Positions 1 through 11,177 of a stretch of 64,000 nt of DNA are shown here, in pieces. Made by a program: the position numbers and the translations under genes. The stretch is from Rostrohypoxylon terebratum (Eukaryota > Ascomycota > Sordariomycetes > Xylariales > Hypoxylaceae), in the NCBI GenBank assembly GCA_022497145.1, contig MU385922.1, positions 1-64,000 on the forward strand, in the 5' to 3' direction. Position 1 is the stretch's first letter; each line of letters opens with the position of its first letter. The notes under the pieces are model-generated. The model searched no databases, was not told where the DNA came from, and worked only from the letters and a program-made list of their open reading frames with translations.

Positions 1-2122
1 TAAAGCACTCAAGCTCTCGCTGTGTTACAGCTACTTCTCAACGCCTGATCTTGTTGTATCTAATACACTGGCTTCAGGCAGTAGCTTCAACAGAACTTAG
101 GCGATGTTCCAGGCGAGATGATCCGCTCATACTAATGTAACCCTGTCCACGCAGTTATCAGGTTCTAATGCACTTGCGAAGACAGCAGTATGTTGATGAT
201 ATAATCACGGGGACTTGGCCGATCGAGCTGCGTCTACATACCTGGCCAGCGCTCCCTGATGTTATGGGATTGCGTTTTAGCGACGGAAAATTCAATGATC
301 ATCCCATCCGTAAGGGACGATTCCGTATCCACCAGCGCAAAATACCTTGCCCTCCACAATACGAGTCGTAGGAAATGAAATGTCGATGAGGGTTGGGTCA
401 CGAAGTTCCGGACCAAAGTCGTGCACTTTGAATTTGAAGCCTACCGGCAGATGTAGCGCCTCTTTTTAGCGGCTTGGTCCCTTAAGCTATAGCGACTACC
501 TGCTAGATATTTAGCGGATGGTCACTAGTGAACCTACTAATTCTCGATCTTATGTACTTAGAAGCCACAGTAATACAGCGATGAGTTTCCGATCATAGGT
601 ATAATTAAGAGATAAGAAAAGGGTTCCCGTAAGATGCCCGAAATCTCTAGATATGGTTTTCTTGCCTTTTATTATCATGTAGTATTCGATCAGTTATCCG
701 TAGGTAACATTCATGCGAATATACCATTATGTCATTGCGACTAAGATCGAAGTTTTCAAGCCACCGTTACTTAGGTAGCCTGTAGGGCAGTAGCCTAGGA
801 CTGAGTATTTGGGTGCCCCTGTCAGAACACCTTTCAGCTTGGGTAGGACCTAGGTGGCATCTATGTGTACCTTTTAGTAATACGATTAGAGAATGATATA
901 CGGATTATTTCCAACCTACCTAGGTGTGATTGAATTACATGGCATCCCGCATGTATGACCGGAAACCATACCGACCAGAAGCCGTTAGGTTTCAGATCAA
1001 AGGATTATCCTGCAGTTGGCGACCGTCGTTCTAGAGCCAACAAAACCAACATGTCTTAAATTTAGTGGCGAGAATAAGATTTAGTACTACTAGTATATGT
1101 GTCTTGATCTTAAGTGAAACCTCACCGTCCGTGATGACTAGCTAATTTTAGAAACATAACTCTGCATCGATTGTCAATTCAGTCAGCGGTCTCGGCCGAA
1201 ATAATGAACATAGGTATTTATGGGGACTTCCAAATTCTTGAAATCAACAAACCATTGTTTAAAATACCGAATCTTCCATACTACGAAGTATGACTTTCAT
1301 CGTTTCCTTTCTGTAGGGTTATCAAACACCATGGTGAAGGGTGCACCTAATAATATCTCACTGTTCGCGCTAAAATCTGCGGTCCTTCCGCTCCTTCAGC
1401 CCCTTCGCTTCAGGGGTAAGACTTTCCAAGGCTGCCATGCAGGGACATCCAGAAGCTCCAATTTAACCCCAGTCTAGGGCTGAAAGACTGGCAGACTGGC
1501 CCGGCAGCGGGCGCAGCACCTGAGCTAAGAGGTGGGTTTAGTGCAACTGTGGACTTCTCAGCGACGTGTTGATTCGCTGTAGTTGCGAGGAAGCCGTGGA
1601 CTTTTTTTATGCTGCGCCAAGGGTGACTTTATTTATTGTTACCTAGAACGAGTCCCTCAATGAGTGGAAACAAAAGAAATGAATCTACATAGCTCTACCC
1701 TAATTGTGCTTCATACGGCGTATCCAGCTGCATTATGGCAGTACAATACTTCGTAGATCTCATACTTTGAGATCGATACCGATGCCGTATGACATCTACA
1801 ATGTTACAATGGCTTGCGCTATGATCGTTATGGAGATGAATCTTTTATTATGGAGTCCTCGACCCATCTGGAAGCTCGATGGACTTGGTGCTGCTGTGCC
1901 TCGTCCAACATGTATTAATTTAGACTAAACCCTCGCGCGCCGTGGGGTCGTTTCCGGTTTCTCTCTTCCTTCCTATATTCTTCTCGAAGGAGGTTTTTTT
2001 TTAAATTGTGATTCAGGCTAGAGCGAACCTACCTAGTCTATCCAACTACCTGGCCTTTGTCATCACGTCATTCGTACAAAATTAGAAGCGCCTAACTACC
2101 TCTTAGGTAGAGTATAACTGCA
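1..2122. other. AT-rich intergenic region, no gene seen
   Basis: No open frame here has coding character: the longest are under 90 codons, none shows a recognisable domain, and no set of splice signals joins them into a longer frame. The DNA is AT-rich with scattered copies of a CCTAGG-centred motif (near 848 and 920). It could hold a decayed repeat, but no terminal repeats or transposase remnant can be seen. The last 100 bases would carry the promoter and leader of the PLAC8 gene. Confidence 0.6.
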
Positions 2123-2830
2123 ATGGATACCCAGGAGAAGATTGTCTACATCGCACCCCAAGCGAGCGAACCTCAACCTCAATACCAACAAGCACAACCG
2201 CCAGTAGGAACCTACGCTCAACAACCGACGCCAATGTCCCCATCACCACAAGCCAAAGGACTAACCGACATGCACTCTCACCCGACAGCGTACGGCCAGC
2301 AGGGTGGTGAATGGCAGGCGAGTCTCTGCGATTGCGGGCCATGTACAAGCTGTTTGCTGGCTTTTTGTCTGCCATGTATCTGTAAGCAAACTTGCCCATC
2401 TGATGCGATTATGGCAACAAACTAACGTGATCTTCTCATCGTAGTGCTCGGTCAAACCTCCGAACGGATCAAAGATCCCTCGATGCAATCGGCGGACATG
2501 ATGAATAGCGACTGCATGATCCACGGTCTCATTAACTGCTTTACTGGTTGCGGATGGATGTACGTTTCCCTCTCGATCTTTCTGTTGGATCTCCCAAGTG
2601 CTAACGTTCCTTGTAGCTACGCGTTGATGAAGCGAGGAGAGATCCGCGAGCGTTACCAGATCGAGGGCAGCGGCTTCAACGACTGCTGCGTGTCGTACTG
2701 GTGCTCTTGCTGCGCGCTGATCCAACAAGATAACGAGGTCAAGATGCGCCAGCGTAACGCCCAACCGATAGCGCAGGGTTACCAAGCCCAACCCGGTATG
2801 CACATGCCAGCACCATCGTACCAACCATAA
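2123..2830 (+). CDS. PLAC8-family cysteine-rich protein
   Basis: Three exons are predicted: 2123-2381, 2445-2559 and 2617-2830, giving 195 aa. Both introns have GTAAGC/GTACGT-type donors, CTAAC branch points and TAG acceptors, and splicing keeps one frame. The first 65 residues are rich in Gln, Pro and Ala. The rest is the Cys-rich PLAC8 (Cys-rich Fcr1/Cornifelin) domain, with a CDCGPCTSC start, a CLPC motif, a GCGW segment and a C-terminal CCVSYWCSCC block followed by the usual QQDNE stretch. Family members are small membrane-associated proteins linked in other organisms to cell-size control, Cd resistance or Ca2+ influx; the role in this fungus is not known. The ATG at 2123 is the first in frame and its context is acceptable. 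Family assignment is firm; function is open. Confidence 0.88.
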
Positions 2831-3959
2831 ACCGAATAATTGTTACGGCGATGATTCACCCTTACGTCCCGATGAAGTGTAAAAGGGACAAGAGATTTTT
2901 TTTTTTACTTTTTTTTTCTCATCGCCAATCGCCAACCAAGGATAATGGCGGATACCTTCGGCTGTTGGCGGCATGTCGATATCGCTACGACTCTGGAACT
3001 CGGGCGAGGTGTGGATATTGAAATACTAGTGGAATGAGCAGGATCGGTTTATACCCAGGACGAATCGCGAATAACAAATGCGAAAAAAAAAATGCCTGTG
3101 CAAGACAGGCCTCATAGAGGCAATTATTCTGAAATAAAAAGATAACATACCGAGCATGAATTCGCTTTCTTGAACATCTACGTAATTGTGCATGGATACC
3201 GGTTCCACGGCCCCGGATAATGTACAATACACACCAAAAGAGGGACCTGTCACCTGTAACTTTCCGGTAACAGCCCTGGAGACGACGGGTATTCGCTAGA
3301 TGATACCCAAAGCGACCACTAAAGCTTGTATCCAACTACCGCAAGGGACCGTGCTTTGACCTAGTCTCCGCGAAATTGGGCCAGCGTAGCGGCAATACCA
3401 TACTTTTAAAAATCATTCCAAAATGGAATGGTTGAACCGTCACATGCATGAAATCGATAGAAATTGGGTGCATTCATTTCATGGCGAAGGGTCATTATTG
3501 ACTTGGGCATTATTGATTAGGTACCTAGGTCCTAGGTTAATCGTTATTATCTTCAGTAGTCTACACCTCCACGTTCAGATACAGGTTATGTCACCTTTTC
3601 GAACTTGTAGTGAGATCTAGCTTTTATGGCTAGTTACCCATAAGCTGGAGTTTTGTGGTCAGCGGGTCTCATTCATCTTTATTCTAAAGAAAGTAATGTG
3701 AATGGAGACATACCTAGGACCTAAGCAGGGTAAGGTAGCCCTCATCCATATTGTAGTAGCGGTATTTTGTTTAAAGAAACATCACTGGGAAAGTCAATTA
3801 GCGCAGATCGATTTTTAATATCTTGAGAACATCACGTTCACGCAGTGGCTTCTTAACTCTTCATAACAACCAAGTCTGGAGTCATCCATCTCTACCTAAC
3901 AGACCGCAACCCTTGTACCTTTCGGGAGGAGCTGCGAACCACCTGTGCTCTCGCCACAT
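2831..3959. other. Intergenic spacer with CCTAGG palindromes
   Basis: This lies between the 3' end of the PLAC8 gene and the 3' end of the minus-strand F-box gene, so the two genes are convergent. It contains A/T homopolymers near 2900 and 3085, and two copies of the CCTAGG-centred motif at 3522-3539 and 3711-3725. No gene was found. The short frames on both strands do not show domains. Confidence 0.6.
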
Positions 3960-5565
3960 TCAACAAGCTACGGCATCTACCCAGTCTCTCTTCCAGAGCC
4001 AGAACAATCCTCCAGTGACAATAGAGCTACCGTGACGTCTTACGTCGATGCCACTTATGCCTAGGGGTGTAAATGAGCCATTCATCGAGTGCGTAACGCC
4101 ATCCCAAGCCCTATTCACTATGGTGATCTTATATATCTCTGGAGTTACTCGAGCGAGACCGCGCAATCTGCTGGCTTCTCTGGGGAACTTCCCGTCCGGT
4201 AGTCGAATCATGTATTTGATGAATTTACCACCGTCAGGAATTTTGCGGAAGTGTATTCCCGTCAATGTCGCTTCAGCAAGGCATCCATCCGATGTAATCT
4301 TGATATAGGTGCAACACCATTCTCCTTTATCGATATTCGTGAGCAACTCCTGAACGCGCGTGGAATGCCAAGATGACCATTCACCGCCACAGAATACATC
4401 AAAATAACGGCCAACCCCCCCTTTCTGAGCCACAAGCTTTGGTGTTAGGAGGGGAAACGTGGGTTGTGAAGGCATGTGTCTCTTGTTCTGGGTATGTTCG
4501 GCCTTTTTCCCTTCTTCAAATTGGGAAAAATCAAGGAATTCGATTTTCCTAGGATTAGGAAGGTAATGTGGTACTTTAACCCGTACACATTCTCCGGTTG
4601 CAGGGTCAGAGTAAAATGTTCCGTCGTGGACTGATTCATGGCGGATAAGTCGTGCCATACGTTCTGCTATCAGGAGCGCCCACTTGCTCCTAATCGTCCA
4701 CATCTTATCCGTCGTCTCTCTTGAGAACAAAGCTTCTCTATATGATGTCGCGCAGTCAAGAAGCATGGTGTGTCTGTGTAGTGTCGTGTGCATTTCAAGA
4801 GTGCGTATGGCCGAGAGGAAGGCGAGTTGTAGGAGAGTTTCGTGGAAATGCTCGCCTACCTGGTTTTCAAGAGATGCGAAAACATGATCCAGGTCGATAA
4901 CACGATTCAGTTGCTTCGTATCTAAATAAGTAGTCACGTTAGAAAAGCTACAGATAGTAATATAAAAGAGATGAGTACTTACATCCCCAGATTGGTAAAG
5001 TAGCTAGGAAACCCAACGGTCCTTGCAGCGACATTATGGTATCCTTGTTTAAAACCCATCCTTTGCATGTGAGGGCCTTTGCGATCTCTTTTATCTCTGA
5101 CCATGCGTGGGGTATCCGGGACGCCGCCAGAGCCATACAAGTCCACATCATCCTTCGATCTTTTAGGCCATGATCGAACTTATTTGGACTCTTGACATAA
5201 TTATTGACGAATTTCACGAGCGCAGTCTTGTTCTGGAAAGCTGTGGTGTTAAGCGCAGGAAGCTAGTGTCTAAAAGTTAGCCTCTGGCCTGAAGAGAGGT
5301 TCGCAGTGTAAAATCTTACATGGTTCTTGAAGGACATCTCGAAGATAAGAGTCATGTCGCAAGCCTTATTGAGGCGACGACAAGTTTGACTTAGGGCCAG
5401 AATATCCGAGGCTTGGCAGTATCCTGCAATTTGTTGTAATAGCTCGGTTGGCAGCTCAGCAAAAATAGGTTTTGGGTAAGGGCGCTCTACACGACGACGA
5501 GAGCTGAGTGACAGATTGGCGAATTTCTGCAGAAACTCATCGGGTAGATCTGTAGAGCCCGACAT
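3960..5565 (-). CDS. F-box domain protein
   Basis: Three exons on the minus strand, 5565-5320, 5262-4983 and 4921-3960, give 495 aa. Residues about 28-70 form an F-box: IFAELPTELLQQIAGYC followed by the LALSQTCRRLNKAC segment, the usual leucine/tryptophan-poor Skp1-binding helix set. The remainder (about 420 aa) has no repeat type I recognise. F-box proteins recruit substrates to SCF ubiquitin ligases through Skp1; the substrate is unknown. The first in-frame ATG is at 5565; an upstream GTG also opens the frame but is not a likely start. Intron 1 uses a GTAAGA donor and the second of two close AG acceptors, because the first would bring TAG into frame. Intron 2 has a CTAAC branch point. Many Sordariomycetes carry expanded families of this kind. 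Confidence 0.8.
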
Positions 5566-6401
5566 TGTGCACACGAATGGCGAGAATTTACTAGGAGACT
5601 AGATAAGGCGACGAAGAATTGCCGTAGCAGGATGAAGAAGAAATGAAATGAAATGATCAAGCGAAAGATAATGAAGCAATGAGGCAGCGAAATGGCGAAG
5701 CGATGAAAAAGCAAAGCCCTAAAGCTGTGATGGGATCGAGCATTGATGTGGTAGGTTAGATGAGTTTCGCAATGATAAATGTTAGGATGAGAAAACCCAG
5801 TTGTTTGTGTGAATTATTAGGTAAGTACCTAGTAGCCATATACAATTGATGTGTCTATCATCTGGTTATGCTACCGCCTTCCACACCTAGGCAAAACATA
5901 TGTCCACCTGTAGCCCAGGCGGTAGAGGGCAAATAGCAGCATTGTGTAAAGATGGCACTGTGTTCCTTTCTCGGACAGTTTTTGGCAACTACGAGATGTA
6001 TAGTAAGAAACCGCACGGTATGAGTGATTCGCGACGCGGATCTTACGACGTGTTTTTGAAGAGGCTTGAGATTAGTAGGAAAAAACAGTATCTCGACACA
6101 AGCGTGTGGTTTAATCCGGTGTCCCTTCCAGTTTGTATCATTATGTAAGCAATGTACATATGACATATGTAGCCTGCGGTTGTTTCCATTAAGGTTTAGG
6201 GACCCATAAAAGCCGTGGAGTTTTAGTGGATAGCCTCTACTTAAGTCTTACATAGTAGGACACCCCTGACCCGACTACGTAGCGGGGTAATGCCCTAAAT
6301 TTCTGGTATTCGCACGCAAGAATCTCTCCATTCACGAACTTACATGACTTTTAGGCAAGGTGTGAATACTAATATGAATATCGATTACAGCCCTCCTGAA
6401 A
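5566..6401. other. Divergent spacer between two F-box-type genes
   Basis: This is the shared upstream region of the minus-strand F-box gene and the plus-strand F-box-like gene. Two overlapping antiparallel frames of 82 and 102 codons (5858-6166) lack domain features or splice partners and were not called. A purine-rich tract lies at 5620-5710 just upstream of the minus-strand gene. No clear TATA element was identified. Confidence 0.5.
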
Positions 6402-7232
6402 ATGGCTGGCTTGCTGCATTTGCCCAATGAAGTTCTAATCACAATCCTCGAGCTCGTCGCAATCACCAACCTCCAATCACTTATCCTCTTACAACTCACA
6501 AATCGACGACTCAACGCGCTCGTTCAGGACGTCATATATAATAACACTCACCACTTCCCAGCTCCTTTCTTTGGAAGTCAATTTCAAGAAATACAGATAC
6601 ATCCCTTTCTCAAAACCAAGTTCAAGGGACTGTTTAATACGGCAGATTGCTTCAGGGCAGAAGAGAAGGCCCGGCTAGCTTATCTCACTCTCAATGGTGA
6701 TTTTACTCTTTCATTCCGCAGACTCCCATGGACTCGAGACGAGACAAAAAGCAAGGCATACCTCCGCCCGGAAGCGAGCTGGCGTAATATCAGTCTCACT
6801 TTTGGGCGCGCTCCCATTACACACTTAGATATAATCAAAAGCTACTCAGATACGGAGGGTGATTCTGTCGATTATTATCAACTAGAAATACCGCCGTCTG
6901 GTTTGACAATGGGGCTTTTCTACGACGTTCTTCTGTGTGACACGGCCACGTACCGCCGCGAGACAGGAAGCTGGGAGTTGCTTGTCGAGAAACGGTTGCG
7001 CAGCTACGACGTCCTATAGGAATATGAATGTTTTATCCCCGACGACCACGATTTAGTGGACTACAGCGAGGAGGCGCGGCAGGCAGCCGTCCTTTATGTG
7101 CGGGGTGGCCCCGTCAGCCGCAATATCGCTGGCGGGACCGATGAGGATTATTGGATCCCCAGTAGTCAGAATAAGCAACGGCTGCTACCATGGCAGGGTC
7201 CGATCCAGAACTTGATAGGTAACTACGACTAG
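6402..7232 (+). pseudogene. F-box-like protein, reading frame broken by one TAG
   Basis: The frame opens at ATG 6402 with an F-box-like start (LLHLPNEVLITILELV, then LLQLTNRRLNALV) and runs 205 codons to TAG at 7017-7019. It then continues in the same frame for 70 more codons, with coding-like composition (for example EYECFIPDDHDLVDYSEEAR), to TAG at 7230-7232. An intron ending at the CTATAG before 7020 was tested. No good GTNNGT donor gives a frame-preserving intron, and no CTRAY branch point lies before the acceptor. The simplest reading is a point mutation to TAG in a 275-codon gene. A 205-aa truncated product, stop readthrough or a sequencing error remain possible. The protein would resemble the short F-box-like proteins common in filamentous fungi; no substrate is known. 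Confidence 0.65.
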
Positions 7233-8081
7233 ATCCGTTGGTTTTATTTACCATTATCCACCTCTCTCAATACCGACCTACCTGAGATAGGGAAGATCTA
7301 GACTCTTCCTGTCTACATATATATGTACTGATTTACTGCTAGAGCGATGCTATTTGAGGATCCCACAGCTTAGCGTCATCCGGCGCTGTGATTACTACAT
7401 CCCGAATTAGCGACATGTTTCAAGACAGCCTTTTACATACCTGGAGATTCGGTGAGGGTCCACCCCCGAATCACATCGGTGCTTACCAATTCTCTCAAGG
7501 TTACTGACCCGTCGTACTCGACATCGCCCCGACTGCCGAAAGATCTGACGTCTAAAACAACTCAATCTACAACAGATCAATTGTCCGAACCAATAAAACC
7601 CACGTTTCCTGAAAGCTAGATTTTGATTTCCAAGGCGGTGTAGCAGTAGATGAATAATCGTGACTAACAACCTATTTATCAGCCAAAAAGGGGGAATGTG
7701 ATGGAAACAGCAATCAGTCAATCGTGATGTCGTAGATCTGTCCAGAGCGGTAAAGAGAGGCTTGGAGGCTTAGAAAGCCGTACAACCGTTCGGCGATTCA
7801 GCTTGATGCTCATGCACCTAATCTACCCGCTAAGTTAGTACTGTAGCAACTAACCAGCACAATGACACGTTTCAGAGCCGAAAGACCCAAAAGACCCATA
7901 TCCACCGCCCCTCTATTCGTCTATTCGGACGATAATTCCAGCGTACTATGTAGCAAGAACGCAACTAGAGGTAACCCAAGGTAACCTTGGCGCGGATGAG
8001 ATAGGACACAGACCGTATGATGACTAATTGATGCATGATTCTGCTGTTCCGTCGCAGGTTCGTAGTTTCTTGAAGATTCTG

Positions 8082-8089
8082 TATAAATA
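8082..8089 (+). promoter_or_regulatory. Putative TATA box of the eEF1B-gamma/GST-type gene
   Basis: An exact TATAAATA lies 218 nt upstream of the ATG at 8307. The C/A-rich, G-poor leader between them is typical of strongly expressed fungal genes. The site is predicted from sequence only. Confidence 0.4.
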
Positions 8090-8230
8090 TTTGGATCCAG
8101 AACGTGAGAGGGGCTGGTCTGAGGGGTTCTTACCTATTATCCCCATACCGATCACAACATTTAAGCTCGCGATTGCAACACCAGAGGGGAAAAAAACTCT
8201 TCGCCGAACTCAACTTCAACTTTAACAACA

Positions 8231-8256
8231 CCAATACCAATACCAATACCAATACC
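8231..8256 (+). repeat. CCAATA hexanucleotide repeat in a 5' leader
   Basis: Four tandem copies of CCAATA, followed by an ACAA-rich run, sit 50-75 nt upstream of the start codon at 8307, probably in the transcribed leader. Confidence 0.7.
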
Positions 8257-8306
8257 AACACAAACAAACAAACACCAACTCAAACTTTACTCACCGAATA
8301 ATAACC

Positions 8307-9056
8307 ATGGCTCCCTTCGGCAAGATTTACTCTTACCCTAACAACTTCCGCGTTGAGCGGGTAAGTGTCTTTTTCCCTTTCCTCTCTTCTAATCCCTAAA
8401 CAGTAACCCCTAACCCCGAATCCCTGTCTCAACTGTTAACACCGTCGCAGGCCCAAGTCGTAGCCGCTTTCAACGGCCTCGAGGTCCCTCTCGCGGAGGA
8501 CTTCAAGATGGGCGTTGACAACACGTCCGACGAGTTCAGAGCCAAGTTCCCGCTGGGCAAGGTTCCCGCCTTCGAGGGCGCGGACGGATACTGCGTCGCC
8601 GAGAGCGCCGCCATCGCTACCTACCTGGCCCTCTCGGGCCCCAAGAAGGACCAGCTCGTGGGCGCCGACGCCAAGACCCAGGGCAAGATCGCGGAGTGGG
8701 CCTACTTCTCCGAGAGCGAGCTCGTCGGCAACCTGCTGCCTCCCGCCAGCATGGTCGTCTTCAAGCTGCTGCCGTACAACGAGCAGCTCTACAACACCTG
8801 CGTGTCCCGCGCCGAGCGCGCGCTGAAGCGCGTCAACGTCGCCCTCGAGGGCAAGAAGTACCTGGTCGGCGACCAAGTGACGCTCGCCGACATCCTCGTC
8901 TCCAGCGTGATCTTCTTCGCGGCCAAGTTCCTGATTGACGACGCCATGCGCAAGGAGATCCCTAACGTCGTTTCGTGGCTGCAGCACCTGTCCACCTTCC
9001 CGGAGTTCAAGCCCCTCGGCGCGCTAGCTCCTCTGGAGACCCGTGTCACGCCATGA
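8307..9056 (+). CDS. Glutathione S-transferase / eEF1B-gamma N-terminal-type protein
   Basis: Two exons, 8307-8360 and 8451-9056, give 219 aa. The intron has a GTAAGT donor and a CGCAG acceptor. The protein is a complete two-domain GST fold of the eEF1B-gamma type: MAPFGKIYSYPNNFRVE start, a thioredoxin-like part with the FPLGKVPAFEG loop and VAESAAIATYLA (the cis-Pro and Glu-Ser glutathione motif), then an all-helical part with LVGDQVTLADILV, the conserved GST N-cap/hydrophobic-staple region. Yeast eEF1B-gamma proteins (Tef4, Cam1) carry an additional C-terminal EF1G domain of about 160 aa. It is absent here, because the stop at 9054-9056 is followed by non-coding sequence. Strong GC3 bias and the C/A-rich leader suggest high expression. 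It could act in translation-elongation complexes or as a free GST; the sequence alone does not decide. Confidence 0.88.
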
Positions 9057-10148
9057 ACACACATACCGACCCCCAACTAAAAAAAGAAGTAATCGTCGAT
9101 ACGGCAGTTCAGCGGTCCACAATAAATAAAAAAGGACATCATGAATATGGATGTATGTAGTTGCATTGCTCAAGCACCGTCGTTATTGATTGATGTTGGT
9201 GTGCGAGAGGGGTTGTGTTAGTTGTAAACCGCACGCGGCGGAGACTATGCGCCCTATGTTTTACAAGTCTGTTCGGAGGAAGAGTGGACCTATGTCAGCA
9301 ACGACGATGATGTCAAATAGGTAACCAACCAAAAATAAATAAAAATTATATATTTACCTCTTTTATTTAATTCCCGTGCATGTATGTTCAGGTACTTTCC
9401 GTGTACTTACTGGGTACCTACTCTTGAGTACATCTGCTATCGATGCTTAGTGCTCTCATGCAAGCCTCTCTGTATGGTGCCGAGGTAGGTACCCGTCCAT
9501 CGGCGTCTCGTTTGCAGCTCCTCCCCTGAAGCGAAAAAAACCTTGTGTGACGGCATGCGGGGCGGACTTGTTGTTTCCCGTGTCCTTCCCACCTTCCATC
9601 CCACCTTCCACACAAACGCACTCCCACTCCCACATGCCACCACCCGCCCAACCGTCTCAAAGGATTACCCCTTTCGTGTGGCGAGCGGGACTCCTATTGG
9701 CAAGGCGTCCCGGGCTAGCCAATGCAGGGATTTGATGACGGCCGCAGCGAGATACTACTACTGTTATTATTATCGTGGTGGTGTAGGTGTAGGTGATGGC
9801 GTCAGGGAGCTGAGACGTGCAGCCCGCCACACTCGCGCCTTCCCGATAACAAGATGGCCAGCGCCTCCGGTTCCGGCAATAACAACAAGCGCGCATCGGG
9901 TCGGCGGATTAGATAGGGCAGGGCCGTTCCAACTACTAGTGAGCGCGCGTCACTTTTCTCCAGCTTACATGCGCACTTCCCACCATTCCCACCATCAACG
10001 TCCAAGTCCGCGTCCAAGTCCAAGTCCAAGTCAACACCGGAATTTCTCCGCCGTTAGGAGAACAAATCGATCTGGGCGTGAGATATTTTGTACCACGCAA
10101 ACGTTTTCGGCAACGCGACAACATTTTTCAGCCGAAGGCGAGAGGAAA
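9057..10148. other. Spacer and leader upstream of the dehydrogenase gene
   Basis: This holds the 3' region of the GST-type gene and the upstream region of the dehydrogenase. From 9543 the dehydrogenase frame is free of stops for 606 nt before its ATG, but the encoded text is Pro/His/Arg-rich with no domain, so it was left as leader. A GTCCAA-type repeat lies at about 10007-10037. Confidence 0.5.
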
Positions 10149-11177
10149 ATGGCGGCGCGGAGCGAAGGTGGGGGTGGCACGGGTAGTAACACACACACAC
10201 ACCACGTCGTGGTAGCGCTGGAATCCTTCTTCGTCCCGGTGCCGCCGTTGGACTTCCCGGCCGGCCACACCTCCGAGCTGCGGTCGTACGCGCGGACGCG
10301 GCCGGACGAGGTCGCCGCGCGCATCGGCGACGCGGACATCATCCTCATCACCGTGCTTCCCATTTCCGCCGCCGACCTGGCCGTCGAGACGTCCCCGCGC
10401 CTCAAGATGATCGCGGTCGTCGCTTCCGGCACGGATAATGTGGACTTGGAGGCGTGCAGGCGCAGGGGCATTGTGGTCGCGAATACGCCGCATTGCAATG
10501 CGGTGGCTGTCGCGGAACATGCGGTCGCGCTGTACTTTGCGACGAGGCGGAGCGTCGCGCTCACGCATACGATGGTGCGGGCTGGGGAGTGGCCGCTTTT
10601 CCATACGCTGGAGGATGTGGGTGGGAAACTGCCGAAGACGTGTCGGGACGAGACGTTGGGGATTATCGGCTACGGCGCCGTGGGCAAGATCATCGAGACG
10701 ACGGCGAAGGCTCTGGGCATGAAGGTCTTGATAGCGGCGCGGAGAGGTGCATCGACGATACCTGAAGGGCGCACGCCGTTTGAGACTCTCATCCAGGAAA
10801 GCTCGGTTATCATGCTGTGTCTGCCGCGGGCTCCTGAGACGATGAATCTGATTTCAGACAATGAGTTCACTGCGATGAAGCCCTACGCCGTCGTAGTCAA
10901 CGTCTCGCGTGGAGGAATCGTAGACGAGTCGGCCCTCGTGTCGCACCTACGGTCGAGAAGGATCGCCGGATACGGAACGGATGTGTACCAGACGGAACCG
11001 GCAACCCCCGAGACTAGCCTATTGTTAAAACCGGATTTGACAGCCGGTCTGAACATAGTCACCACGCCGCACGTCGCATGGTGCGCGGAAGATACGATCG
11101 CCAATTACAATAGGGCGACGAAGGAGAATATAGAGGGTTGGCTTAAGACGGGTAAGCCGAAATACCCGGTCATATAA
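10149..11177 (+). CDS. D-isomer-specific 2-hydroxyacid dehydrogenase
   Basis: A single exon of 342 aa. The protein has the split substrate-binding domain (residues about 20-120, ending in the VASGTDNVDLEACRRRGI and NTPHCNAVAVAEHAVAL motifs) around an NAD(P)-binding Rossmann domain with GIIGYGAVGKII (GxGxxG, residues about 171-176). Catalytic residues expected in the family are present: Arg in VNVSRGGIVDE, Glu in DVYQTEP and His in TTPHVAW. The family reduces 2-keto acids or oxidises D-2-hydroxy acids (glycerate, phosphoglycerate, lactate and formate enzymes share this fold); the exact substrate cannot be assigned. I chose ATG 10149 because residues before it are low-complexity. The first 20 residues, with Gly and Thr-His runs, may be disordered. 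Confidence 0.9.
   Translation: MAARSEGGGGTGSNTHTHHVVVALESFFVPVPPLDFPAGHTSELRSYARTRPDEVAARIGDADIILITVLPISAADLAVETSPRLKMIAVVASGTDNVDLEACRRRGIVVANTPHCNAVAVAEHAVALYFATRRSVALTHTMVRAGEWPLFHTLEDVGGKLPKTCRDETLGIIGYGAVGKIIETTAKALGMKVLIAARRGASTIPEGRTPFETLIQESSVIMLCLPRAPETMNLISDNEFTAMKPYAVVVNVSRGGIVDESALVSHLRSRRIAGYGTDVYQTEPATPETSLLLKPDLTAGLNIVTTPHVAWCAEDTIANYNRATKENIEGWLKTGKPKYPVI

Larger units (their letters stand above)
7233..8306. other. Intergenic region upstream of the GST-type gene
   Basis: No gene was recognised. A minus-strand frame of 104 codons at 7407-7721 has no domain or splice support. The right end holds the promoter and leader of the next gene: a TATAAATA box at 8082-8089 and a C/A-rich leader with four copies of CCAATA at 8231-8256. 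Confidence 0.55.

Noticed and set aside
5858..6166. Overlapping antiparallel frames of 82 and 102 codons between the F-box genes
   Set aside because: No domain, no splice partner, and both lie in a shared promoter region.
6927..7019. An intron ending at CTATAG to explain the TAG in the F-box-like gene
   Set aside because: The only frame-preserving donor of normal length is GTTCTT, there is no CTRAY branch point, and the removed residues look coding.
8436..8987. A 183-codon minus-strand frame opposite the GST-type gene
   Set aside because: Antisense shadow of a GC3-rich exon; composition is Leu/Glu/Val/Asp-rich with no family features.
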